From: Clostridiales bacterium CHKCI001
Lineage (GTDB): Bacteria; Bacillota; Clostridia; Lachnospirales; Lachnospiraceae
DNA length: 64,000 nucleotides
NCBI GenBank assembly: GCA_900045905.1
Contig: FCNS01000004.1
Span: forward strand, 145,538 to 209,537
Direction of reading: 5' to 3'
The notes beneath the pieces were generated by a model, which saw nothing but the letters and a program-made list of their open reading frames with translations, was not told the origin of the DNA and did no database searches. Position numbers and translations under genes: made by a program. The first letter of the stretch is position 1; each line of letters starts with the position of its first letter. Below, one piece after another: positions 8,342 to 17,527 of the stretch.

Positions 8342-10132
8342 TTATTCATACTGATAAATAATTAAATCATCTACATCATCCATGATTTTTTCTTTTTTAT
8401 TCCCATCTGCTTGGATTTTATACAATGTATTTTCATTCGTTACATAATAAATCTCATTATCTGATACCACATATTTCTCAACATCATCGGATAATTTTAT
8501 TTTCTCCTTTTTTTCGGAAAATGGCTGATAATAAAATGACTGATCTTGAGTAATATAAAGTACTCCTTCCTTTTCAAATTGAGTATATCCAGATGTTACC
8601 TCTTCATCCAATGTTTGTTCTTCCTTTCCATCTTTCCAGTATGTTAATTCAGAATCAGTATGAAGCAATACTACTTCTTTTCCATCTTCTGATATTTCAT
8701 ACCAAGTAACATTCGATGCGATTTTTTCTTTTTCTGACCATCCATCTTTTTGTTTATCTGTATAATATAATCCATTTTCCGTAACTGCAAATACACGTTT
8801 TCGATCTTTTGCTACCTTTATATTTGTAACATATTGTTTCCCACCTATTATTTTCTCTGCTTCTTTATCACTATTTAAACTTTTCAAATAACATACATTA
8901 TCTTTGATGTAAACTATTTCTTCCCAATCCAAATCAATTTCAGTGTTAAAACCACTAATTAAATCCGATTTTTCCTTTGCAAAAAGAAAATATTGTTGTA
9001 CATTTGATGCAATTTTTTTGTTTTCTCCTTCTTTATCATAGATGTCTTTGTACAATAAATCCCCCGATGAATTTACCGCCAATAACTTTCCCTCAGTTGC
9101 ATTGAAATATCCTTCATTTGCTTGAATAATCTTTTCTTCTTGTCTTGATTTACTATTCCAACAATACCACGCAGTATCTGTAGTGCTATCCCCATTTAAT
9201 CTGTAATAAACACTTTTATCATCTCCTACATTTAATACATATCCTGTCCTTTCATATGTATCAATCTTTTCTTCTTGACTCGTTTGCAAGTCTGTCACAT
9301 ACAGCATTGTTTCTCCCAAATCATTTTTCATATAAGCTGCATACCTTCCATTTTGGCTAAATACAATCCCAACATGGTTTCTTACTCTTATTGGTTTTGA
9401 GCCATTCGCAGAATAATAACTAGTTGTCATATCTGTTTCTAATCCAGCTTGTTTCATAAATTGTATTTTGGCACATTGGTTTTGCCATAAATACGGAGTG
9501 GTTAATATTCCCCTTAGATCGGTTAACGTAGTTACATCTTCGTCTAATTTCACAGAGTTTTTGCCAAAATTTGTGTTATAATAAAGTGTTTGTTCTTCAT
9601 CTACATAATAATAATTTCCATTTACATAATCATCCCATACAATTTGCAATTTTCCACTTTCATTGCCAATTTGCGACTGTATCTCTTTTCCGTTTTTATC
9701 ATAAATACTTTCTTCTTTTTTTATATAAAATCCTGTCTTTAATTTGTCTTCTGATTTATTTCTCAAAAGAAAAGAACGACCAGCTACTACTGCTAATACT
9801 AATAAAGCAAATAAAACGAAAACAGCCATTATCGTTTTGAACTTTTTTCCTTTTTTACCTGAGTTTTCTATTATTTTTCCAAACTCTTTTCCTTTTTCTA
9901 TCGCCGTTCTTGTTTTGTTCCTCCATTCTTGTTTCTTTTTCTCTAATTGCTCTTTATTTCCTTTCTTTACAGAATCCTCGTTTTTCTCCATCTCCAATTG
10001 TTCTTCATCAACTTCTGGTACTTTTTCTATTTCATCTTCTTCGTTCCTATGATTCTCTCTCAAATCTGCACCGCAATATGGGCAAAACAGACTATCATTT
10101 TTGATCTTTTTTCCGCATTCACTGCAAAACAT
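8342..10132 (-). CDS. Zinc-ribbon, single-TM protein with propeller-like ectodomain
   Basis: A 596-aa protein, distant paralogue of the gene at 6476. The zinc ribbon is in residues 1-25 (MFCSECGKKIKNDSLFCPYC). A charged, probably helical linker leads to a TM helix near 103-124 (TIMAVFVLFALLVLAVVAG). The remaining ~460 residues are Tyr/Lys-rich repeats such as YYYVDEEQTLYYNTN and KDNVCYLKSLN, typical of propeller-like surface proteins. AAAGGAGGG precedes the ATG at 10132. It follows the 300-aa WXG100-like candidate substrate by 30 bp and is probably cotranscribed. Predicted topology is ribbon inside, propeller outside. No catalytic residues are recognisable. Confidence 0.82.
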   Translation of the reverse strand: MFCSECGKKIKNDSLFCPYCGADLRENHRNEEDEIEKVPEVDEEQLEMEKNEDSVKKGNKEQLEKKKQEWRNKTRTAIEKGKEFGKIIENSGKKGKKFKTIMAVFVLFALLVLAVVAGRSFLLRNKSEDKLKTGFYIKKEESIYDKNGKEIQSQIGNESGKLQIVWDDYVNGNYYYVDEEQTLYYNTNFGKNSVKLDEDVTTLTDLRGILTTPYLWQNQCAKIQFMKQAGLETDMTTSYYSANGSKPIRVRNHVGIVFSQNGRYAAYMKNDLGETMLYVTDLQTSQEEKIDTYERTGYVLNVGDDKSVYYRLNGDSTTDTAWYCWNSKSRQEEKIIQANEGYFNATEGKLLAVNSSGDLLYKDIYDKEGENKKIASNVQQYFLFAKEKSDLISGFNTEIDLDWEEIVYIKDNVCYLKSLNSDKEAEKIIGGKQYVTNIKVAKDRKRVFAVTENGLYYTDKQKDGWSEKEKIASNVTWYEISEDGKEVVLLHTDSELTYWKDGKEEQTLDEEVTSGYTQFEKEGVLYITQDQSFYYQPFSEKKEKIKLSDDVEKYVVSDNEIYYVTNENTLYKIQADGNKKEKIMDDVDDLIIYQYE

Positions 10133-10162
10133 GCAAGCTCCCTCCTTTAACCTTTTATCTAC

Positions 10163-11065
10163 TTAAAATACTTGTATATTTTGTTTCATAAAATATGTCA
10201 CAATACTCCTAGTTGCTCCTCCAACCCAATCTTTTAATGTAGTTGTAATTTTTCCCGGAATATCCATCGAATCAATCGTTTCTTCTATAATCTCTGAAGC
10301 CCCTATATTTAACAAGTCGCTTCCAGATGTAAGAAATGATTTTACTATACTTACTAACCCTGAAATAGAAGCTTCCATCATAGTGGATGCAATATCATCT
10401 AAATTATAATCTCCATCTGCACTATACTCTTGATATTTCCTATATCCAGTCGAAGCTGTATCGACTACTACTTGTAAAACATCTGCCCATTCTGCCAGTT
10501 TCGTAACTTTTTTTATACTATCTGCAATTGCTGCTGGTATTACTTCCATATAGGGATAAATTTGTTGTATTCTTGTATTTGCTCTTTTTAAAAAAGAAAT
10601 GGCAGATAAACTAAAATCCAGTTCTTCTAAAATGATTTCTGGATGCGGGATGAATCCAGTTCCAAATGACAGTACATCTGGAGTTACTAGAAATTTTAGT
10701 ATCTCCCGTGCAATTTCTGGATTAAAATTAAAAGAATCTTTGTTATTCCCATTGTTTTCTCCAGTATAACTATTCTCTTGCTCTATGGACTTCCACTGCA
10801 CTACTTCTTGTTCTAATTTTTCATATTCTTCCTTTACAAAATTTAAGTAAGTTCCTATTTTTCCAGCTGCTATTGCACAGGAATCTATTCTTCCATATAA
10901 GTCGGAAATTCGAAAATCAATTTGTTCTTTTGCTGTAATTTCCCAATCCAACTGACCTGTGTAATTTTGAAATTCCTCATTTACTTGTGTTAATTGAGTT
11001 TGCAGCTGCATATATTTATCTGCAACCGACTGCATTTGATCTAATTCAATTTTTATGTATGCCAT
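10163..11065 (-). CDS. Candidate type VII substrate: WXG100/LXG-like N-terminus with helical C-terminal domain
   Basis: A 300-aa protein. The first ~100 residues (MAYIKIELDQMQSVADKYMQ ... GRIDSCAIAAGKIGTYLNFV) are predicted as two long helices like the N-terminal targeting domains of LXG/WXG-type proteins. The rest is also mostly helical, with hydrophobic patches (ISGLVSIVKSFLTSGSDLL) but no recognisable toxin motif. GGGAGGTGA precedes the ATG. It lies inside the EssC locus between DUF4176 and the membrane ribbon proteins, the position where B. subtilis-like loci keep substrates. Alternatives are a structural component or a substrate chaperone. No immunity-like partner is obvious nearby. Confidence 0.6.
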   Translation of the reverse strand: MAYIKIELDQMQSVADKYMQLQTQLTQVNEEFQNYTGQLDWEITAKEQIDFRISDLYGRIDSCAIAAGKIGTYLNFVKEEYEKLEQEVVQWKSIEQENSYTGENNGNNKDSFNFNPEIAREILKFLVTPDVLSFGTGFIPHPEIILEELDFSLSAISFLKRANTRIQQIYPYMEVIPAAIADSIKKVTKLAEWADVLQVVVDTASTGYRKYQEYSADGDYNLDDIASTMMEASISGLVSIVKSFLTSGSDLLNIGASEIIEETIDSMDIPGKITTTLKDWVGGATRSIVTYFMKQNIQVF

Positions 11066-11136
11066 CTCTTTTCACCTCCCATATTACATATTCTCATTTT
11101 TATTTGCACTATTCTATCGCAATATTCTCCCGATAT

Positions 11137-11427
11137 TTACTCATTTGACTCTTCACTTTCTTGTTTTATCACTTGTTCTGCAATAAATGCTTGACGCTCT
11201 GCATCAATAAATCCAATAAAGTCAATTTTATCAATATCCTCTGCTTGAAATGCAATTTGACTTTCTGTTCCTAATAATCCTTCTGGATAAAGCACTCCTG
11301 CATAATCATAATTCGTGTCTCCAATTTTTATCATAATTCCATGAATCATAATACGCTTCTTTGCTCCTTTAATTCTAACAACCGTGCCAATCGGTAATAA
11401 TTGTTCTATTTTTTTATTCATAACCAT
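11137..11427 (-). CDS. DUF4176 family protein
   Basis: About 96 aa. The core LPIGTVVRIKGAKKRIMIHG ... GDTNYDYAGVLYPEG matches DUF4176, a small soluble family found again and again in Firmicutes type VIIb secretion loci. Its biochemical role is not established; adaptor or regulatory roles have been suggested from context. Three ATGs lie within 12 bases. AAGG is at proper spacing for the one at 11427, but the start at 11421 cannot be excluded. It lies between the WXG100 cluster and the candidate substrate, consistent with one transcript. Confidence 0.78.
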   Translation of the reverse strand: MVMNKKIEQLLPIGTVVRIKGAKKRIMIHGIMIKIGDTNYDYAGVLYPEGLLGTESQIAFQAEDIDKIDFIGFIDAERQAFIAEQVIKQESEESNE

Positions 11428-11541
11428 TATCATCCTTTTTTATTTCTCATTTCACTGGCGTTTCTCCTATTCTATTACACGGAATACAAAGGAGATGCGG
11501 TTAACCAAATCCCCATCCCCTTTGTTTTCTGTATCTACAGA

Positions 11542-11847
11542 TTATGCATCCGTTTCCATTCCACTGATATCTCCTGCATTATCTTTGCCTACCCGATCCC
11601 AGTCATCCGCCGTTTCTTTTAGAAAATCAGCATACTCCTGAATAACCTTACCACGTTCTTCAAAGTCATCGGATAATTGACTAAAACGGTTATAAAGATC
11701 ATCTGCTTCCTCTCCCTTATAATTTTGTTTTACATTATCCATTTCATTTTGAATATCTGCTAAGAGTGTCTGAATATTCTTTTTCACTTCTTCAAACACC
11801 CCTGCGGTACTTCTTAATCCCTCGCTATTTACTGTAATCTCTGCCAT
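11542..11847 (-). CDS. WXG100 family protein
   Basis: A 101-aa helical-hairpin protein of the ESAT-6 superfamily. The N-terminal helix (ITVNSEGLRSTAGVFEEVKK) and C-terminal helix (RFSQLSDDFEERGKVIQEYA) flank the turn at NYKGEEADD, where YKG stands in for the usual WXG. The C-terminus contains YADFLKETADDWD, compatible with the YxxxD/E export signal pattern. GAGGAGG precedes the ATG. Such proteins are secreted as dimers by the EssC machine and often act as partner or structural substrates. Two further members lie directly upstream. Confidence 0.85.
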   Translation of the reverse strand: MAEITVNSEGLRSTAGVFEEVKKNIQTLLADIQNEMDNVKQNYKGEEADDLYNRFSQLSDDFEERGKVIQEYADFLKETADDWDRVGKDNAGDISGMETDA

Positions 11848-11862
11848 ACGAATTCCTCCTCA

Positions 11863-12162
11863 TTAATTTCCTGTAGGCAAACCACTTGCTCTATTTTTAC
11901 TTGTTTCGTTTATATCTTCATGCCGTTGCGCTATCGTGTTAATAAGTTTCACATATTTATCTATAACTTTACCTAGTGATTCAAAACTATTTTTATAGGC
12001 ATCTAGCTTCCGGCTAAACTCCATACTTGCCTCACTCTTAAAATCTGTTTGCATTAGGGAGTCCTTCTCCGTATAAAGTCGATTCCATTCTTGACTATAC
12101 TGAGTATTTTTCCCTTCCATAATTTGAGCACTTGCTTTTAATGCATCTGTATTTATCTCCAT
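11863..12162 (-). CDS. WXG100-like protein (variant turn)
   Basis: A 99-aa predicted helical hairpin 15 bp upstream of the previous WXG100 gene. The central turn reads TDFKSEASMEFSRKL, where FKS replaces WXG. The second helix ends in KYVKLINTIAQRHEDINE. AGGAGG precedes the ATG. Size, charge pattern and position support the ESAT-6 superfamily. It may be the heterodimer partner of a neighbour; this is inference. Confidence 0.75.
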   Translation of the reverse strand: MEINTDALKASAQIMEGKNTQYSQEWNRLYTEKDSLMQTDFKSEASMEFSRKLDAYKNSFESLGKVIDKYVKLINTIAQRHEDINETSKNRASGLPTGN

Positions 12163-12179
12163 ACTAAATTCCTCCTAAC

Positions 12180-12467
12180 TTATAATTGTCCTGCTTTTTG
12201 CAGATCCATTTCTTCCTGTGCTTGAATCTTTTGCAAGATACTTTGAATCGTATCGCTAATTAATTCCATTTCTTTTTTTATTGCTTCACAGTTTTCTTTT
12301 AGCATCTTCATTTTTTCCTGTGTTAAATCGGAAGCTTCACTTATCCAGATTTTTGATAAATTGATCCGTTCTTCCTCCATTTCTGCTAGCAATATATTTA
12401 CTTTTTCTGCATCTTCCTGTATTCTTTCTGCAATCTGGGCTGTTTTTTCTTTATTAACTCGGATCAT
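12180..12467 (-). CDS. WXG100-like protein (variant turn)
   Basis: A 95-aa predicted helical hairpin (AERIQEDAEKVNILLAEMEE, turn KIWISEASD, then QEKMKMLKENCEAIKKEMEL). The turn keeps the tryptophan but has S in place of G. AAGGAGGAAT lies upstream of the ATG. It sits between the YukD-like gene and two other WXG100-type genes, all with short spacers, so one transcript is likely. Secretion is inferred from family and context. Confidence 0.72.
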   Translation of the reverse strand: MIRVNKEKTAQIAERIQEDAEKVNILLAEMEEERINLSKIWISEASDLTQEKMKMLKENCEAIKKEMELISDTIQSILQKIQAQEEMDLQKAGQL

Positions 12468-12496
12468 TCCTTATTCCTCCTTCACCCATACTTAGA

Positions 12497-12736
12497 TTAC
12501 ATAAGCATATACTCTTTTCCATCTGCCATTCCACTTTCCGCTACAGTATTTCTAGGATGTAATGCCAATAATGTTTGTTTTTCAACTAGACGAAGTTCTT
12601 GACTTTGAGCATTACTTTCTGGATATTCCTCCATTAGAATTTTAGCCATCAACTTGACCAGTTGATGAATTCTCATAGAATCTGGTAATACGAATTCAAA
12701 TTCTCTTCCAAGCCCTGGAACCCAAACCTGTATCAT
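12497..12736 (-). CDS. YukD/EsaB-like ubiquitin-fold protein
   Basis: A 79-aa predicted cytosolic protein. It starts MIQVWVPGLGREFEFVLPDS and ends LHPRNTVAESGMADGKEYML, the layout of YukD/EsaB proteins (about 80 aa), including the closing 'gv.dG..L.l' type strand. A longer reading from an ATG at 12811, immediately after the EssC stop, adds 25 basic residues without a ribosome binding site. AGGAGG lies inside that extension, also well placed for a CTG at 12751. The short form fits the family best. In known T7SSb systems this protein is needed for secretion and may regulate EssC. Confidence 0.75.
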   Translation of the reverse strand: MIQVWVPGLGREFEFVLPDSMRIHQLVKLMAKILMEEYPESNAQSQELRLVEKQTLLALHPRNTVAESGMADGKEYMLM

Positions 12737-12811
12737 AAATTTTCTTTCCAGTCGCTTCCACCTCCTTCTTATAACATACAACAAAAACATAGTATCAATG
12801 TCATTACCCAT

Positions 12812-15800
12812 TTATAAACATTTCACCGGCACTGCTTTTTCTTCCTCATAGAATACCCATTCTCTTTCTTTTGATTTCCAATCATAAAGTTTGGCATGAA
12901 GTTCTCCAACAGCAGAATGTAAATAAATTCCACTTTGTTGGGATATTTGACCATCGCAAATCACTCCATATGAAGATTGGAATATGCCTCGATACAATGC
13001 CTGTTGACGATATCGAAGTAATTTAGGGTACACTTCTGACACAATAAAATAAATTCCTATTTGTCCGCAATTCTGAACAATTTTAGAAAGAATATCATTT
13101 GCCTCATTCGAAAAAGCTCGGAAAAATAAGTCAAATTCATTAATGAAAATAAAATACTTTTCCTTTTCTTTAAAACCGTCGTATATTTCTTTTTGACTTT
13201 TTCTTTCTTTTTCTAACTTCTTTTTTTCCTCCAGTCTCTGTTTAAACTCAGAGTTAAGAATTGAAACAAATCGATCAATTTCTTCTTCTGAATTACAGCA
13301 GTAAGTTTGTATTTCTTGCTTTTTTTTCAATTGATTCTGAGGATCAAACAACATAATTCTTCTATTTGACATTTGCTGTACTTGTTTCAATAACATCTGC
13401 ATACAATTCAAATTTTGTTCTCTATCTAATCCAGTTAATGGCAAAGCAATCAATCGCTCAAATAAAATTCCATATAATTGATTGTCTTTTTTTCCAATAA
13501 GCAAACATGCTTCGTTCCTATTAATTGGATCTGGTCTTAAAATAGATTGATTCATTCGAACTATGTTCCTATTCCCACTCTGTTCTTCTAACTCCTTTTC
13601 TGTTTCTTCTTTTTTCATTTCTTCTACTTTTTGAATTGTTTTTGGAAGTTTTCCTTTCCAATTACTTTTTATCAATTTATAACTGGAAATCAGTTTATCT
13701 ACTCGTTCAGAATCTGTCTCTGCTTTTTCGTATAATAATGTTTGAAACTCTACTGCTCTCCGTTCTTTTCCCTCTCCAATTACTAAAACTCCCCGACCAG
13801 GAATTTGTTCTGATAATGTCGGAATCGATGATATTTTAAGCAGTATTTGTTGTGTCACCACATCATTTAAATACAACATAAAGTAAGTATTCATCTGTTC
13901 CTTTATCTTGTAATAAATTCCATCCTTGCTATTGCTTGTAATAAGACTATAAACTCCATATGTTTTTCCACTGCTTACAATTTGAATAAGCTGCGTCTGT
14001 AACTTAAAATATCGTTCTGTAAATGGAGTATACAAATCCACTACAATAGTAATAATTGGTAGTGAACTTTTAACTGTTTTATTATATTCTGCATAAGAAT
14101 TACAATTATTTTTGCGAAATAGTTGTTTTCGTTTCTGTATTTCTCTTTGCAATAGCTGCAATATCGCCGCAATTTCATCTTCTCTCTCTCCTGAAATAAC
14201 ACCTCCACAATGCGGCAAATAACAATAATATCCTGTTGCTCCTCCTGCCATATCAAGATAATAAAAACACCATTCCTCTGGAGTATACTTATATGCAAGT
14301 CCTGTTAATATTGTTTGAATCATCGTTGTTTTACCAGTTTCCGCCAATCCATAAATAGCAATATTTCCTTGATTTCTCAGATTTAACTGATAAATTGGCT
14401 GAGACTGATTTTTAACATCATCTATAATAGCAATTGGAATATCTGGATTATCTAATTGTAATTTTGTTATATAATCTTCTATATATAGCCTTCTCCCCAA
14501 ACTTGGAAGCCACAATGTATTAGTTGGTTGAAAATGATTTTTTGCTGTTTCTATAATATGTTGTATAATTACAGATATTTGCTGTTTTCCTGTCCGATTT
14601 CCTAACACGTTATCGGATACACTACGAATCACAGAAGCTGTTTCATCTACTAATGCTACTGTAGACTCTTCCTTCTGAACAAACTGACTTGCTTCAATGT
14701 ATTCTGCTCCACTATATGCCGATTGAGCATGAACAAAAAGTTCATCATAACCAACCGTTGTATAAAACTCTCCTGGATTTTTTATAAATGCTGCATCACC
14801 TCTTCCTATCATATCACTGCTGTCCGTGCGAGTTTGAACTTTTAAGCAGACTCGAAATCTGGCATTCGACCAAATTTGCGGGTCTACCTGACCACTTGGA
14901 CGCTGGGTTGCCAGAATAAGATGAACCCCTAAACTTCGTCCGATTCTTGCAATATTTACTAATTGCTCTAAAAATTCCCAATTCTGCGCTTTTAACTCTG
15001 CAAACTCATCTACGATTATAACTAGATGTGGCATCGGATCCTTTAGTTTTCCTTCTTTTCTATATTTTTGATAAGAATTAATATCCAATTTATCAATTTG
15101 GAGTTGTTCTTTTGCCTTCGCTAACATTTTTTGACGACGTTCATTTTCTGCTTTTAGTGAGATTAACGCCCTTTGCAGCATATTACTAGACATATTATCC
15201 AATGAGGCTGCAATATATGGAGTATGTTGAAACGGTTTTAACATATCTCCGCCTTTGTAATCAATTAACACAAATGCAATTTCTTCTGGACTAAAATTAA
15301 CCATAAGCGACAGAATATATGTTTGCAGAAATTCGCTTTTTCCAGATCCCGTTGTTCCCGCAACTAACCCATGAGAACCATGATATTTTTCATGAATGTC
15401 TAAAGAAAAAATTTCTCCATTTTGCATAATCCCAATGGGGACAGCCAAAGATTTTTCTATATTTGAACGATTCCAACGTTTTAAAAGATGTAATGCCTCC
15501 ACATTCCCAACCTGATACAATTCTAAAAATGAAATACTCTCAGGAATAGCAAATTCCCATTTTTCTTCTATTGCCGAGAAAGCTGAAATTTTATTGGAAA
15601 ATAGGTGAATATCTTCTTCATCCAACCGATCATTTTTAAAATCGGATACAATAAATTGATTTTTTTCCTTACGGTAGTATTTTCCCCCTTCCTCTTTACA
15701 TTCCAGCAACACGTTACAATCGTTTGGTATTTTTGAAAAACTCCCATATAAATAAACAACCGATAATCTTCTCTCCGAATTTTTTAAATATCGCAGTAAC

Positions 15801-17473
15801 CGCTCTCGTTTCATCAACTCTGGGTTCTGAATAAATAAAACAAAATATGGAATTTCTATTTCTTTATCAATCTGATTCAATTGTTCCTCAATATAGGAAA
15901 AAATACTTCGAACACTTTCTTGGCTAGAACCAATAAATCGAATTTTATGGTTATTATCCCACATATGAGGAATTTTCCTTAACCATTGATATTGATTCAT
16001 CCAAATAGAATCGCAAATCATTATAATCTTTAAATCGGCAGGAGAATGTAATCCAATTAAATTCACTAATATTTTTTTTGCCATTTGATTTAAAACAGCA
16101 TGAGTTTCTGCTATAATTCCGATGGAACGGTACGTCAATAAAGAGACCGTAATCGGGGCATCTTTTATAGTAGAATATTCCTCTTTTAATCTTTGTGGTT
16201 CCTGTTTTAGTTCATCCTGAATCATTGAAAATTTCTCTTCTGGAACTTCAATATGAACTGGATTTTTAATTTCTCCTGTTCCCAATCGAATGTTTAAAAA
16301 ATCTGGATCATCTTTCAAACGTTCCCAAAGTCTATGATAATAAGAATATTGATCCTTTCTTTTATCCAAAAAATGACAAATAAATTTTGGAGGCGGAGCC
16401 AATTCCTGTGAAAATAATTCCAAATTGTAATGAGAGATATTTTTTAATAAATTTTCTTTTTGTTCAATATAAGAACGATATTTGCGTTGTCTCTCTGCTT
16501 CTACTGCAACCTCTAACTTTTTTTGATTTCTCCTTCTCAATATTGGCCAAAGCACTGCACCAATGAACATGCCGATTGTAACGCTTAAACTAGATAAAAC
16601 AGATACAATTCCATTTTTTCCAATCGTATTTGAAATAGTAAATCCCATTCCAATAATCGTAGCAATGGACATGGTAAGACTAGGCCCCATCGTTAGTAAA
16701 ATTGAATTATGAGTTACTCTTGTAATCAACGGCGGTGGTTCAATTTTATAAGTTTCCTGGTGAAGTGGATGCAAAATACGAGGAGAAATATTAAATTGAT
16801 TCATCTCCTCCTCTTCTTTTGCACGATAAGGAATTTTTACTCTGCTCATTCCATGGCATCTCACAAGTTCCTTCGGAACAGCAATCCAATTTGTTCCAAA
16901 AACCATAGAGACACCTGCTAAAAATAATTGATCTCCTTGTTGTAATCTGCTTTCGGAACACTGTACTCCATTAATATAAAGGCGATGCAGCTCTGCTTTT
17001 TCCTTTATATACCATCCGCTATTGGAATGATTTTCTATCACAACATGACTTTCTTTAGAAATATAGGAATTATTTGGAATACAAATTAAATTATCCAGGC
17101 TTCTCCCTATTGTAATTGTTTTTTCTATTTCTAATTGATAACTGTCATAGGTATAATTAAGTTTACAATGTTCTAAAAAAAGAATTTGATAATTGATTTT
17201 ATGTTCTGTATCATATATCGTAAACAAATCATTATGATGCACAATACAATATCCAATCAGTTCATTTCCTAATTTCACTTCTAAATCAGAAAAAAGGCTC
17301 CAATTGACAACAACCCCCTCTTCTTCCAGCGAAAATGGAAATGCCAAATCCATCTTTCCATTAAAATATTCTTTCAAAAGAAAACCATTCTTAACATGTT
17401 CCAATACTTCTGACAGTTTTTTCCGAATCATAACACGATCCAAAAACAAAACTACATCCACCTGTTTTTTCAC
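12812..17473 (-). CDS. essC: EssC, type VIIb secretion motor (FtsK/SpoIIIE ATPase)
   Basis: A 1553-aa membrane ATPase that drives WXG100 export. In order: FHA domain at about residues 95-195 (ITIGRSLDNLICIPNNSYIS), two TM helices at about 260-310, then three FtsK-type ATPase domains. D1 has an intact Walker A (GTTGSGKSEFLQ, ~709) and Walker B (LVIIVDEFAEL, ~819). D2 has GLAETGKTTMIQ (~1046). D3 (~1320 onward) lacks a P-loop, reading PLTGLDREQNLN. Length and order match S. aureus EssC (~1480 aa). The start is GTG at 17473 behind AGGAGG. The stop codon is followed at once by the YukD region. Known accessory membrane genes EsaA/EssA/EssB are not found nearby. Confidence 0.95.
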   Translation of the reverse strand: MKKQVDVVLFLDRVMIRKKLSEVLEHVKNGFLLKEYFNGKMDLAFPFSLEEEGVVVNWSLFSDLEVKLGNELIGYCIVHHNDLFTIYDTEHKINYQILFLEHCKLNYTYDSYQLEIEKTITIGRSLDNLICIPNNSYISKESHVVIENHSNSGWYIKEKAELHRLYINGVQCSESRLQQGDQLFLAGVSMVFGTNWIAVPKELVRCHGMSRVKIPYRAKEEEEMNQFNISPRILHPLHQETYKIEPPPLITRVTHNSILLTMGPSLTMSIATIIGMGFTISNTIGKNGIVSVLSSLSVTIGMFIGAVLWPILRRRNQKKLEVAVEAERQRKYRSYIEQKENLLKNISHYNLELFSQELAPPPKFICHFLDKRKDQYSYYHRLWERLKDDPDFLNIRLGTGEIKNPVHIEVPEEKFSMIQDELKQEPQRLKEEYSTIKDAPITVSLLTYRSIGIIAETHAVLNQMAKKILVNLIGLHSPADLKIIMICDSIWMNQYQWLRKIPHMWDNNHKIRFIGSSQESVRSIFSYIEEQLNQIDKEIEIPYFVLFIQNPELMKRERLLRYLKNSERRLSVVYLYGSFSKIPNDCNVLLECKEEGGKYYRKEKNQFIVSDFKNDRLDEEDIHLFSNKISAFSAIEEKWEFAIPESISFLELYQVGNVEALHLLKRWNRSNIEKSLAVPIGIMQNGEIFSLDIHEKYHGSHGLVAGTTGSGKSEFLQTYILSLMVNFSPEEIAFVLIDYKGGDMLKPFQHTPYIAASLDNMSSNMLQRALISLKAENERRQKMLAKAKEQLQIDKLDINSYQKYRKEGKLKDPMPHLVIIVDEFAELKAQNWEFLEQLVNIARIGRSLGVHLILATQRPSGQVDPQIWSNARFRVCLKVQTRTDSSDMIGRGDAAFIKNPGEFYTTVGYDELFVHAQSAYSGAEYIEASQFVQKEESTVALVDETASVIRSVSDNVLGNRTGKQQISVIIQHIIETAKNHFQPTNTLWLPSLGRRLYIEDYITKLQLDNPDIPIAIIDDVKNQSQPIYQLNLRNQGNIAIYGLAETGKTTMIQTILTGLAYKYTPEEWCFYYLDMAGGATGYYCYLPHCGGVISGEREDEIAAILQLLQREIQKRKQLFRKNNCNSYAEYNKTVKSSLPIITIVVDLYTPFTERYFKLQTQLIQIVSSGKTYGVYSLITSNSKDGIYYKIKEQMNTYFMLYLNDVVTQQILLKISSIPTLSEQIPGRGVLVIGEGKERRAVEFQTLLYEKAETDSERVDKLISSYKLIKSNWKGKLPKTIQKVEEMKKEETEKELEEQSGNRNIVRMNQSILRPDPINRNEACLLIGKKDNQLYGILFERLIALPLTGLDREQNLNCMQMLLKQVQQMSNRRIMLFDPQNQLKKKQEIQTYCCNSEEEIDRFVSILNSEFKQRLEEKKKLEKERKSQKEIYDGFKEKEKYFIFINEFDLFFRAFSNEANDILSKIVQNCGQIGIYFIVSEVYPKLLRYRQQALYRGIFQSSYGVICDGQISQQSGIYLHSAVGELHAKLYDWKSKEREWVFYEEEKAVPVKCL

Positions 17474-17527
17474 AGTTACCTCCTAATTAGAAATTACACA
17501 GAGCAATTGCCTTCCATTTATGATCGA

